Both the position numbers and the translations under genes were made by a program. A stretch of 64,000 nucleotides of DNA, taken from Pegea sp. RAD2-039 (Eukaryota; Chordata; Thaliacea; Salpida; Salpidae). Location of the stretch: positions 5,580,001 to 5,644,000 of the forward strand of contig JAQGEQ010000071.1 of NCBI GenBank assembly GCA_034620365.1, read 5' to 3'. The notes under the pieces were generated by a model. That model searched no databases. It worked only from the letters and a program-made list of their open reading frames with translations, and had not been told where the DNA came from. Shown here piece after piece: positions 26,311 to 37,400 of the stretch; the first letter of the stretch is position 1; each line of letters starts with the position of its first letter.

Positions 26311-27968
26311 TTATTTCAAGTATCTCTTAGAAGATAAATCAAAATCTTTTTTCCGCTTAGATTTTTTAGAATCTTTTTTAGATTTTTTCCTTTTATGAGC
26401 TTTATGATCAGTACTTTGATATCTATCTTCAGATCTTTCATATTCGTGTCTTTTATCATCTTGATGATGATGAGACCTTCTTGAAGATTTTGGAGTCTTA
26501 TGGGAGCTTGCTTTTCTGCTAAAATCACTATCGTCATCAGCGGTTCGCCTTTTTGAAGATAAATCTTTCTCTTTATCTCTTTCATACTTCCTGAAACAAA
26601 TTGATCTCAGCCACTTCTAGAAGATCACAAAAAACTATTTGTAAGAAGTCAAAAAAACCTGTCTCGCTGAAAACGAATATATTCTGCAGCATCCAAACTC
26701 TTTTGTAGGTTCTCCATATGAGTTTTTAGAACATCACGTAGCACCTGCATAAAAGATTACAAATTAAATTACTTTTGTAAAATAAAATTACAAATTAAAT
26801 AGATAATTTGATGAATTAAGGAACAATTACTTCAGTGTAACTTCTTTTTGTAATAGCAACATTTTTCGCTCTGTAAGTTCTTCTTCGTCGTTTAAAATCT
26901 CTTAATTCTTTTATTACATTGATATTGCTGGGTGATGCTTCTAATTAACAAAGAAAAGAAATCTTTTATTTACATGAAAATTATATAAACAGCTGATAAA
27001 ACATAACTTCCAACTTTTATAGACTTACATAAAAGAAGTTATTGAAATTTATCTTAAACTTTCAAAAACTTTTTATTTGCGGAGAAATAAAAAGAACTTA
27101 CTTCTAGAAGACAGCTTTTTTAAAGCTTCTTTATCTAAATTTTCATATAGAAAGGGATCATTATCTTTAATTACATTTTTGCAAAGTGAAACACTTTCTT
27201 CGTATAACTCTAAACGTTGCTGAGGACTTAAAAAGGATGTGTATTTTTCATAAGTCAGTAGTTCCATTGGATTGAGATCAGGAAAAAGTTTTCGAATTAT
27301 ACCTTCTGCTCAAAAATATATAAATTAGAAAATACTAACCCCATAAAACTAAACATACTTATATCAAGGTTTTTGCTATTTGACATATTTTCAGATTCCT
27401 GTATTTGATTGGCCTCATCACTTGTATATCCTAACACTTTCCATTTACAGTTTGAAACATGTTGCTGAAGACTAAAAGATTAAAGATATCAATATAAGCT
27501 ACTTGAAATTAATCTGTGTATTATTAGAGTCAAATATTACTCTGTTCTGGATATAGGCTCTAAAGTTTTCTAAGATTTAAACATAAAGTTCATATATTTG
27601 TTATGAAAGATTAGTCTACTTTTTTAAAATAATTTTTTATAATTCTTTTAACTTCTTTAAAATTAAATTGAGAAAGTATCATTGAGTATTGACAAGTGAT
27701 TTTATTCAATTTCTTTATTTATTCTCTATGATCTATATATTTTAATAAATGCAAAATCTTGAACACAAAAAAGTTATAGTTTTATAAATTGGTAACAAAT
27801 TTATTGAATTAAAACAAACTTTTTAGATGAAACCCAGTGAGTTGAATCATGTGGACATTGTACTAACTTCAAATTGACTTCTTTATTCCATTTAAGCTTA
27901 GCCTTAAAACTATCAATTGCAATTTGAGCATTTTCAATCACCTCAGAAATTTCTTTATATTCACTCAT
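26311..27968 (-). CDS. SNRNP48: U11/U12 snRNP 48 kDa protein (SNRNP48), minor spliceosome
   Basis: SNRNP48 binds the U12-type 5' splice site in the U11/U12 di-snRNP. There are about six exons. The protein starts MSEYKEISEVIENAQIAI. A CHHC zinc finger is formed across exons 1 and 2: CPHDSTHWVSSKNLQQHVSNC spacing is C-x5-H-x9-H-x3-C, the same as in human U11-48K. It is followed by LSPQQRLELYEESVSLCKNV and the family signature ELRDFKRRRRTYRAKNVAIT with KRSYTEVLRDVLKTHMENLQ. The last exon is a Lys/Ser/His-rich RS-like tail. The start ATG at 27968 is chosen because it opens the exon carrying the zinc finger and has an acceptor-like TTTTAG 10 bp upstream. A candidate poly(A) signal AATAAA overlaps the stop. 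It follows RSRC1 on the same strand at a 93 bp distance. Confidence 0.94.
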
Positions 27969-28061
27969 TACCAAACAACTAAAATTTGTATCATTTAAAG
28001 TTGATATTTGTAGTTTTACTAAAAAAACATATATCTAATATTGAAAATAATTAAAAATAGT
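27969..28061 (-). promoter_or_regulatory. 93-bp intercistronic spacer between RSRC1 and SNRNP48
   Basis: On the minus strand the spacer is AT-rich, has no AATAAA or ATTAAA, and ends ACAAATTTTAG followed by 10 nt and the SNRNP48 ATG. The AG at 27979-27980 is a good 3' splice acceptor with no visible donor in the spacer. This is what a trans-splicing acceptor in an operon looks like; a normal 5' UTR intron reaching back into RSRC1 is the alternative. Confidence 0.5.
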
Positions 28062-28931
28062 TCAAGTCATAATCAAAGAGACACCATTAATTTCATCAAT
28101 CAAATCACTTCTAATCTTTCTTATCTTCAACAGCCATTCCTCTTGCTTTTTCTTTTCAGATACTTTAAACTTCTCTGACATCAAACTAAAAGGATCTCTT
28201 AGCATGAAATCAACCTGATTTTTCAAAGCTTCACTTTCAACTTTCCTTTTCTTTTCAATGGCTTCATCTTTACTTAACATTGAAATTGTTTCAGTTGAGC
28301 CAATTATACTTTGAGAAAATATCGCGTTTTCATGATGAATTTCTCTTTCATTATAGTTGTTAGTTAGTTGTTGTTTCTTGCTAGCTTTTGAGTTCGCTTT
28401 TGATTTAAAATGAGAAGGAATAAACTCCTCGTCATCATCATCACTATCATCAGCTGACTTAGCAATCCTACTAATTTGATTAGCTCGTTTAATTTGGCTT
28501 TTTATATCTATATTCTCTGGTTGTTTTTCAATTCTTTGCCATAACTCTTGTTCAGTATAATCTGTTGTCGATTCCTCTGCTAGCTTTAATGCTCTACGGA
28601 CTCTAATCTTGCTCTGTTCCGCTGGAGTCATCTTTGAAAAACCTGGTACTACATCTAGAACATCTTTTAATGTACCCGTTTTTAAACCAAAAACAGAATC
28701 ACTGCTTTTGCTGCTTGTTTTAAACTTTTTTGATGATTTACTTGAAGAAGTTCTTTTTTTATGATGAGATGATTTATATTCACTTGAGGAGCTTCTAGAT
28801 CGGTTGGATTGATTTCTTCTTCTAGAGTGATCTGAATCACTAGAATCAGAATAATTTCTTCTTCTTTTTTTCTTCTTTGAAAGTTTTTTTGATGCTCTTA
28901 AACGTCTATCTTCACCTGATGAATAAGCCAT
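28062..28931 (-). CDS. RSRC1: Serine/arginine-related protein RSRC1 (SRrp53) homolog
   Basis: RSRC1 is a nuclear SR-related protein that helps 3' splice-site choice and the second step of splicing, and interacts with U2AF. This is a single exon of 289 residues. The first 80 residues are rich in Ser, Arg and Lys (for example KKLSKKKKRRRNYSDSSDSD). It continues with MTPAEQSKIRVRRALKLAEE, matching LPPAEQAKARLQLVLEAA of human RSRC1, then IKSQIKRANQISRIAKSADD followed by EEFIPSHFKSK, matching [20 protein letters not shown]. The end EEWLLKIRKIRSDLIDE matches EEKWFKRLIALRQERLM. Human RSRC1 has 334 residues; the shorter RS region explains the difference. The match is by eye and spread out, so I am less sure than for its neighbours. 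A lysine-rich splicing protein of another name is the alternative. Confidence 0.75.
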   Translation of the reverse strand: MAYSSGEDRRLRASKKLSKKKKRRRNYSDSSDSDHSRRRNQSNRSRSSSSEYKSSHHKKRTSSSKSSKKFKTSSKSSDSVFGLKTGTLKDVLDVVPGFSKMTPAEQSKIRVRRALKLAEESTTDYTEQELWQRIEKQPENIDIKSQIKRANQISRIAKSADDSDDDDEEFIPSHFKSKANSKASKKQQLTNNYNEREIHHENAIFSQSIIGSTETISMLSKDEAIEKKRKVESEALKNQVDFMLRDPFSLMSEKFKVSEKKKQEEWLLKIRKIRSDLIDEINGVSLIMT

Positions 28932-29950
28932 TATAAAATAATACTGAGATAACTAGAAAATAAAGAATAATAAAGTTATTCAAATACATAATTTGTATTT
29001 AAAACATTTTCATCTAATAAGTAATGTAATAATCTTTAATGTTCAAAATAATTGAAAAATTTACAAATAATTACAAGGATATTAATTTAACTTAAATATT
29101 TGATCTTTAAATATAAAATCAAATATTCTGATAGTAAATTGAAAATTCATTTTTATAAAGCTAGATGCAAATAATTAATTATTATTAACATTAACATTGA
29201 AAATAAAACTTAATTCATTTAAGACCAATAATAATATAAATAATCAACCTTATTTAGTTATCATATTAACTATTTTTTAGGTTCAAATAAATAAAAAAGT
29301 TAATCTAGATATAAAAAATATTGAAAACAAAATTATGAAAGTTTTAAGCAAAACAGTAAATATAAATTTAGTATTTAGAATATTTCTAATATTTTGTTGT
29401 ATCAATGTTGATATTGGCAAATAATCTTAAAACAGAAATATAAATTGTAAAATATAAAAAAAAATTCTTTAATATTCGACATTCAAAAGATCTTCATTTT
29501 CAAAAAATTCTAATTTCAAATTTGTTTTATGAAAAACAGCCATTACTATCTAAATTTAAAAGAATACTTTAATTTACACTTCATTTTAAGAAAATTTAAA
29601 ATTAAAGTAATTTAGGGTAAATTCTTTCAAGTATGAATTAAAACTTAAATAATTATATATTAATTACTTGATTCAAAATTGTGAGGCAATATCTTTCATT
29701 GCCTTTCAGTATACAAAAAATATGATTTTTTAAATTGCTTTATACAGCTGAAACCAGCGATTACTGACTTATCAAATATCTAGACGGCATTATTGCAATT
29801 CGTTATGTTCTGTTGACCTCCTACTTTATTTATGACTCTCACAGTACAATCAATTTTTTATACACTAAATTTACAACCTTATTTGCTTTGCATAGAATTA
29901 AAAAATTTGTACTGAGCTTGTCAAAGTACTTCTTCAAAGAGATCATTAAT

Positions 29951-30020
29951 ATTTATTCATTTATTTCAATAAATGTGAAGGAGGATACCTGAAAAGAGCA
30001 CCTCTCGCTAACACACATAT
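29951..30020 (+). repeat. Dispersed ~65-100 bp repeat, copy 2
   Basis: It reads AATAAATGTGAAGGAGGA, then TACCTGAAAAGAGCACCTCT, then CGCTAACACACAT, with the ATTTATTT run before it. It is the shortest and most diverged of the three copies; the hairpin arm seen in copy 1 is weakened. Confidence 0.85.
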
Positions 30021-30559
30021 ATTAGACTTTTTTTATAGGACATATAAAAAAGAATCTATAAGAGAACAAACAGCTTTTTTTCAACCAAAAGCCGGACTTC
30101 ATTCATCTTGTGAAGCTATTTGTCTGCTACACAGTCGTGACTATAGCGCCTAATGACATTTCTTTTATTACCTTAAAACTTTAGTGTAAACTGAAATACT
30201 TTCTTCGTGTGTTTGTTTTCGAGATTAGAATATTGCAAAAAGCATTAAAACATCTACAGGAAGATTATTTTAAGGAATAAAACATTAAATTTCACTTTTT
30301 TTATGAAAACCTATTTATTTGATTTAACAAATTTGTTATTTTTATCAACAACTTACGACGATTATAATATCAAGTTTCTTTAAACATTTTATGGGCTTAG
30401 TGATATTAAATAAAATATATTAACCAAATAAAATTTATTCGAGAAAAAAGTTGAATTTTGACTTGCAAATAAACTGATTAAAGAGACTAAGATGGAATTT
30501 AAAAGAAAATAATCTTTAAGCTTTTTGCTGGCATATCAAATTACATAGAATCAAGTTAG

Positions 30560-30760
30560 TCACCAAGGAGATTTGCCGCTTTAAATGGGCTCAAAAATGA
30601 CGCTGAAGATACAATCGTAAGCATCATGGAATCAGTGGCCTTCATGAACGCCATTGAAGGCAACTCCAAAATATTGAAGCGTTTTGCTCCAGAGTTGGAG
30701 GAAAAGCAGAAACTTGTCGCACATATCAGTCTCTGTTGTGTTGAAACAATTTCTAAATAA
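30560..30760 (+). pseudogene. Orphan coding-like segment of 66 codons, possible last exon or gene fragment
   Basis: A TTAG acceptor-like site precedes an open frame that starts SPRRFAALNGLKNDAEDTIV, continues with SIMESVAFMNAIEGNSKIL and KRFAPELEEKQKLVAHIS, and ends in a stop at 30758-30760. Codon composition is much more gene-like than the surrounding AT-rich DNA, and the minus strand frames look like shadows. I do not recognise the family. It has no visible upstream exon, so it may be a fragment of a decayed gene or transposon, or the end of a gene with small exons I missed. Confidence 0.35.
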
Positions 30761-31220
30761 TGAAGAAAAACCTTTCTAATCCTTTTAATAGGGGAAAAAT
30801 GTTGTAATTTTACAAGGGGGGATTTATTTAGATACTTTGCTACATTACTCATATGGAGCCTACTGAGCCTTCTATTTGTTTTTTTTTTGGTGTCTCAGAA
30901 AATAAGTTTATGTTTCAACTTGACTTATATTTCAATAAAATATTTTGATATCTTATTTAACCCTGTTGGTTGGCTGCTATCATAAATAAACTCTTCAATT
31001 TCATAATCTCATCTTATCATATAGACATGAAACTCAATAATGCTCTCATGAAAATCTCAAGATTTATTTACTAGATATACAAAAAAGGACAGGCTTTTGA
31101 AAAATATCTGGTCTATTTGTACATCTCTACAAAATGTTCTACAAGTAATAGAATTTATAGATGGCATTCAAAAAGATTCCAATAAAAAATCTAAAAGTAA
31201 AGAATTCCAGAAAAGGAAGA

Positions 31221-31580
31221 TTACTTTTTCATACTAGGATTCTTCAGTACAAGAATCACAGAATCGCCTCTCAAAAACATCTTTTGAATAAAACGGTCTC
31301 GATTCTTTGGTGGCTTCTTGGTTTCACCCTTCTTCTTACGCTGGGATTCCACCCACAGCATGGTCACATCCTCCAAAACCATGTTGCAATGTCGGTCAAA
31401 AGCTTTGACACGAGCCAAGATCTTGCGGTTATTTCTACAATTAATCAAAACTTGGTTGTTGTTCTTCACTGAATCGGTGAGAACAGAGAGCGGGCCTGTT
31501 TGGAACTCAGCTTTTTCCAGAGCCTCAAGCTCTTCATAAGTCATATCAGATTTGGAACGTCCTTGAACAGTTGTTGCCAT
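31221..31580 (-). CDS. SNRPD2: Small nuclear ribonucleoprotein Sm D2 (SNRPD2)
   Basis: SmD2 is one of the seven Sm-ring proteins of the U1, U2, U4, U5, U11 and U12 snRNPs. It is a single exon of 119 residues, against 118 in human. Sm motif 1 is [20 protein letters not shown] followed by [14 protein letters not shown]. Sm motif 2 is [12 protein letters not shown]. The N-terminus has the SmD2 extension [20 protein letters not shown] and VLTDSVKNN. The Lys-rich loop between the motifs ([18 protein letters not shown]) is typical of SmD2. All Sm positions are intact. It is on the same strand as RSRC1 and SNRNP48 but 2.3 kb upstream. Confidence 0.98.
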   Translation of the reverse strand: MATTVQGRSKSDMTYEELEALEKAEFQTGPLSVLTDSVKNNNQVLINCRNNRKILARVKAFDRHCNMVLEDVTMLWVESQRKKKGETKKPPKNRDRFIQKMFLRGDSVILVLKNPSMKK

Positions 31581-33191
31581 TTTAAAGTCTACTTAAAAAT
31601 ATCTATAAAAATAAATTTTAAATTGTTAAAAATATAAATTGAAAGTAGTTTAAAGAAAATCATAAATAAAAAGTTTTTTAATAATTCATGAAATAAAAAA
31701 ATTACAAAAACTTATTAAATGCTAAGACCATAAAAAATTATAAAAATTTCATAAAATATTTATCAAAATATAATATTTTTATGTAAAAAGAAATATTTTT
31801 ATTTTATAATTTGTTGAATTATTTTATTCAACAGATGACAATTTTATACAGCTTTTATAGTAAAAACATGACTACAGAAAGATAAGTCTAAAGTTTGGCT
31901 AATTCTTTAGTTCAATTAATATATAAAAAATAGGAGACACTGCAGAGGCATAAGTAAATATCATAAAACAAAAATACAAAAAATCTAGTTACAATAATTA
32001 GTTGAGATAAAATTAAATCATACTAAAAAATTCCTTATAACTTTACATAAGACTTAGAAAACATCTAAATATATATAATCTAACTAATTAAACTTATTCA
32101 ACAAAATAAAAGCCACAATTTAAATACCTAGGTATATATAAACACAAAATGTTCACAAGTTCATAAAAAAAAGTTTATAAATTATTTTTAAGGGTTTAAT
32201 TATTTAGAGGTTTTATTATCTTAAAGGTTTACAAATCTATAAAATTTAAAAGAGGCAATTTAAAGCAATTTTTGAAGGTAAAAAACAGAAAATTATATCA
32301 ATCATTCTAAAACATGACAAATTCATATAATACAAAGTAAAGCAAATTTAATTGGATAAATTATTTATTATTATTATTAAAAAAATGTAAAACTTGACAA
32401 CTTTTTATATAAATGACAAAAGAAAAAATGAAATCAGTTTTTTATATACAAAAGTTTGCAAAAAAAAGTCATCAAGTTAATAATACAGCATTTGAAAAAC
32501 TTCAGATAAAAATAAAGTTGAAATAACAAAATAGGAAAACAAAATTAAAAAATAAATGTATCAACGAAATACAAATGATAGTTTTGGAAATATACACAAA
32601 AAATATTTTTATTACGTTTAAAATTAGTAGTTATATCTTAACATTTACGAAATGCTATAAATGACGGTATCGATTGAAATCATTTATTCACAATGTCTAA
32701 ATAAGAAACAATAAACGCGAAACAAGATCCATTAACTAAAGAAAGAAATAAGAGAAGGAACCAAGCGCTAAAAAAATCTAAATTGAAAGTGGAGAAAAAA
32801 ACTTATTGTGTAGTTGCAAAATAAAATTCAGCCAAAATGTTCACTAAAATTGAAAAACATTTGTAATTTAAAAAAAGCTTAAAATTCAATACTTTTATAA
32901 TAATTTTATAAGATTTCTGAAACTTAACTGAAGCACTTAAGACTTCAGAATTTTAGAGAGTAATTATAAAATTAGCAAAGTTCGAAAATAGACTTAAGTA
33001 TTTTTTAATGGACTAAAACTTTGACTTAAAATTTTTTTTTTTGGTAATTCTATCAATGAGTAAAATATGAAAATACTGCCAACCCTAAGAACGTCTGGAA
33101 TTTTTTTCAAATGTGGTAACATCACTATAATTTTTCAAAGTTATGGACAAAATTAAAAGATTTTAATACCTTGAAGAATTCTTTAGGTATT

Positions 33192-33295
33192 TCATTTATT
33201 TATTTATTTATTTATTACAATAAATGTGAAGGAGGGTGCCTAAAGAGAGCACCTCTCGCTAACACACATTCTCACAAATTAGATCTATTTGACGT
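33192..33295 (+). repeat. Dispersed ~65-100 bp repeat, copy 3
   Basis: This is the longest copy. After a (TTTA)n run it reads AATAAATGTGAAGGAGGG, then TGCCTAAAGAGAGCACCTCT, then CGCTAACACACATTCTCACA and AATTAGATCTATTTGACG. Identity with copy 1 continues to about 33282, which sets a minimum length near 90 bp. Confidence 0.85.
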
Positions 33296-33844
33296 ATTTA
33301 TGGTAGTAGATTATCTATCAGGTATGAATAAAAAAAAAGCGGTGAGATAGACATAAAAATTAAATAGTAACTACATTATTAATAAATATTATTGATTTTT
33401 AATAATTGTTGTGATCATTGAAACTGGTAAGTTAATAATTAATTAAACAAAGTAAGTAGAGTATAAATAATAAATAAATTATTTTGTTATCATTATTTCA
33501 TACTTTAAAAATATGTTATCGATAGTTTTAAAAAAAGTTAATGAAAAAATTATTGGACTTTTGCGAAATTAGGGATAATTATTCTAAAGTGATTTCACGT
33601 ATATTGCTTCTAACAGAGATACAAGAAACAGGTTAATTTTTCAAGTGAAACATGCTAAATTAAAAATAGTACATTGGTAAACGGCTGTGCATACAAAAAT
33701 AATATAAAAAATAAAGGAAATAAAGTTTTTAAATTAATTTTGTGCTACCAGGTGATGTAGAATACCAGCGAAGATTGGCTATACAGAAAATTCGTGACCA
33801 CCTTTAAGCAAACTCGTGACTTCAAGATGTCATCTTCCGCCACC

Positions 33845-34194
33845 ATAATTAGAAGACTGTTAGAGGTTGGCATCCATACTTCTCAACCTACGCATTGACT
33901 TTAAATATAGTGGAGAGTAGCGTGCATTGAGCTACCCCCCAATTTTTAAATCTACTATACGGTGACACGACCCAATGAGCTGGGACAGTGACATCGAAGA
34001 CAACAGACTGTAGATTATCTATACCTAGGGTTAAAAGCCTTTAAAGAAGGGTGTGGCAATCGTGGAAGAAACATTTCCTACCATTTTTACCGTGGGTAAG
34101 TGGCGTAATACCTTCTCTATGGTGACGAGGTGAGGTTTAAACCCAAACAGGGTACAATGGATTATAAGTCTTAACTACTAGACCATCTCGTCGC
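33845..34194 (-). mobile_element. tRNA-derived SINE, full-length-looking copy
   Basis: On the minus strand the element begins at 34194 with a tRNA-like head of about 73 nt (34194-34122). It starts GCGACGAGATGGTCTAGTAG, has a B-box-like GGGTTTAAACCTC, and ends CTCGTCAC, so six of seven acceptor-stem pairs form. The head leads into a body of about 270 nt. Its body is shared with two sequences at 41.06-41.69 kb: for example GGAGAGTAGCGTGC here against GGACAGCAGCGTGC there, and GGGACAGTGACAT against AGGACAGTGACAT. The left end is approximate. Confidence 0.7.
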
Positions 34195-34477
34195 TTATAT
34201 TGATTTTATAATCGTATATACAATATACTATTAAGGTGAATTAATATTTAATGGCCTGAATAGACAGTTTTTGTACAAATTTAAAGTTTTAGTGTAAAAA
34301 TAAACATAAACAAATATAAGTTTGTAGTTTATTTTGAGAACAAAATAGTTTTACGAAACATATTTCATGCAGATAAGATAATGTTATAAAGTTATTTAGA
34401 AAAGAGCTTTATTTGATTAGTAAGAAGTAACTAAAGCTTAAACTGACTGAAAATCAAAATTTACACCAAAAAATATT

Positions 34478-37400
34478 TTAAAGGTCTACAGAATGTTTCG
34501 AGAAAACGCGATTTTGTTGCAGATTGATACTTGCTACATCTACAGAGGGTCTTGGTGAATCATAATAAGCTGTAGGGAGTGAAATATTACTTGTGGATGA
34601 AATGAAACGATTATCCGAAGCAACTCGGTTCATATTTGGATTTAATCTTGTATCAGATGCAAACGTTTGAATATCAGGATCAGAAGGCCGCGGAGACATA
34701 TAGTAAGATGTTGGTTGTTGTAAGAGATCAAGTGAAGCTTTTCGCATTCTTGTTGGCTTGGAAGGTTTTGGGTTATTCATAAGAAGATTTGGTTGAGATG
34801 ACATATTGGGTTTCTTTTTGTTCTGCTTGTTAATAATAGCATATTCAACATTTGCTTTTCCACTTGCTTCATCACAAACTGCATCATATGAAGCTGATAA
34901 ACTGTTTGGTGGTTTTAAGCAAGAATGATCTTTTGGTTTTCGAGGAAGGAGTGAGACATCATCAACAGTTGAATAACCAATAGGAGTATTTTTTTGGTTA
35001 TCATCTTTTTCGTCTGGGACTTGACTGTAATTAATATTTTCAGCTCTTGGAATTGGACAAGGTGCTCTATCAGATTGACCAATTAAAGCTCCTCTACTAA
35101 AAGGGACTTCGTGAAACTGAAACTTTGATCTCGTAGACTCCAATCCAACATAATCATCGCGATCATATTGATGAGTTGTCTGAAAAAAACAAAAATGTTT
35201 TTATAAATTAAAATTACTTAAATAATAGAATAATAATTTAGATTTCAAAAGTAACTTGGAGCTTTACAGATTGACTTTGGTTTCTAGATCAATGATTCTA
35301 AACCAATGAAGCTAGCTTTCTGTAAAAATATTCTCTATAATCTTCTACCTCACTCTAACTTCTAAATTATTACAGTTTCTTTGTAATATTCAATTGCTAA
35401 AAAGGACAACACAAGAATTAGTTGTGAAATGATTGTTTTAAGAAGTTTATATATTTATATATATATATTTATATATATATATTTATATATATTTTAGGGG
35501 AATTACTTCGCATATAAATTAACTTCAGTTTTGTGAACTAACCTCAATAGAGGTAAGATCATTCTGATCGCATATAACATCTACTCTTTTTGAAGTACTA
35601 TTCACTTTCAGTGTTGGTTGCCTCGTATTAACTGATTCAATGCTAACGTAAGTCATATTGTTGATTGAATGTAATCCATCACCGATTTGAAGAACTCTTG
35701 AGTTTAGAACCAACTGCTAATATTGGGGATTTTGATATACAGATCTTATAGCCGCAATTTAATTACTAAGCAGCAGCCTTACTACAAAATTAGGCTTTCA
35801 ATCAAAATTTACTGAAATCACAAGAAGTATTCTTACGTTTGTTGGTGCTTGACTTTCTTGTTTGCTCTTAGAACGGCGACGCCGAACAACAAATATTCCA
35901 ACGACAATAACACAGAGCAAAACTCCCCCCAGAATAAAGGGCACGTATATAGGAAAACCAGATGAGTCATCTTTTAATTCTGTTCGATCTAAAATACATT
36001 TAAAGTATCAATTTTAATTGTTTATGTTTACATGTTAATAATTATTTACATATCTAGGGAATATATTTTATCTAATTTCAAAACTTAATTTTTATCTTTA
36101 ACTTAATAAAAGCATTACAAATCCATAATCTAACCATCATCCACATCGGGGATGATAATCTTTTCATCATTCACATCAGGAACCATCTTTCCGTCTTTTT
36201 TATCATGCTGAGTTTGGTAGACAAGTTGAAAGCCCACGTTTTGAAATGTGATATTTACTGAATCAATACTACTTGCAAATGCAAACTGCTGTAATGGTAA
36301 GACTTTTGATGTTTCACAAATAGTTTGAATAGTTTCTTCCTGAGCATCTGTAAAAATATCAAAAGTTATTTTGTTTTAATTCGCTTATAGCCTGATAACT
36401 ACTACCTTGTGATATCTTTTGTATTGTAATGAATGAACTAGAACAAATTGAATTTCTAAAAGTAATTTGTTGAAGCTTTAATTTCAACGAGTGCTCAGCG
36501 TAAGAATTCTTTCTAACTCTTATCCATTGAATAAACTTTTTTGGCTTTATTACTTTTTGGGTTGAAGTTCCTTTGGCAAAAACGTTGCCAGCAATTTCTG
36601 TATATTGTTTTTGAAGATTAGACAAAAAAAGCTAAAATCAATGAATCAAAATATTGCTGAAATACTTAATGTTGAGCTCAGTTACTAAAGTATCATTTTT
36701 ATAATTCTATATTTTTTAAATCAAATATTTTTATAAGTTTAGTTTTTCATTAAACGCTTATTGTTACTTTGAAAATTATCATTTTTTTAATCTTAATTAA
36801 GAATCTTGTTTTCTTGTAACTTACTTGGAGTTATTAAAACAAATATTTCAGGATTAATATCTAAATCACACAATGTCACTGTTATAGCATTGCTTGAAGC
36901 AAGTGGATAGTAGACAAATCTTCCCTGACAGAATGGTATAATCTCTCCAGATATTTCCACAAATATTCTTGGTGGATTTCTGGTGAATCAACTTCTAGAT
37001 CATATACTAATTGCTACCATATTTCTTTATATATTCAGCTTTTATTAAAAATTTGAACAAACGTAGTCATTATAAAAGATGTAAGTTAGAAGCGGAAAAA
37101 CTTTTTAAAGTTATTAAAAGTTGACAGTTTCCAAATATAGCTACAAAAAAATACTTATTTAGTTTTAAACTGTTTCAAAAATTTATTCAAAAATTGCTTA
37201 TGACATTTCAAAAACCACTAGTCACTTTAAATTTCATTTATAAATATTTCAAGCAAGACAAAATTCGTAACAAACATATCAATAATTAATACTAGAAGTT
37301 TGTGTAAGTTTTTAATGGCTATTAAATTTACTTTAATTGAGTTTTGCAAAGTTTTTAGTTTGTATTTATTGTTATTAGCAAGCAAAAATTCTTTAGTGAA

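Larger units (their letters stand above)
28932..31220. other. Intergenic region with repeat copy 2 and an orphan coding-like segment
   Basis: It lies between the RSRC1 start and the SmD2 stop. It holds a dispersed-repeat copy at 29951-30020 and a GC-richer open segment at 30560-30760. The rest is AT-rich with no gene I can support. Confidence 0.6.
31581..34477. other. Intergenic region with repeat copy 3 and a SINE
   Basis: Most of it is AT-rich DNA without coding potential. The SNRPD2 promoter should be at its left edge. It includes a dispersed-repeat copy (33192-33295) and a tRNA-headed SINE (about 33845-34194). Confidence 0.6.

Noticed and set aside
34122-34194. Possible functional tRNA gene
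   Set aside because: The acceptor stem pairs well but the anticodon arm and T arm are degenerate, and it continues into a body shared with another locus, so it is a SINE head.
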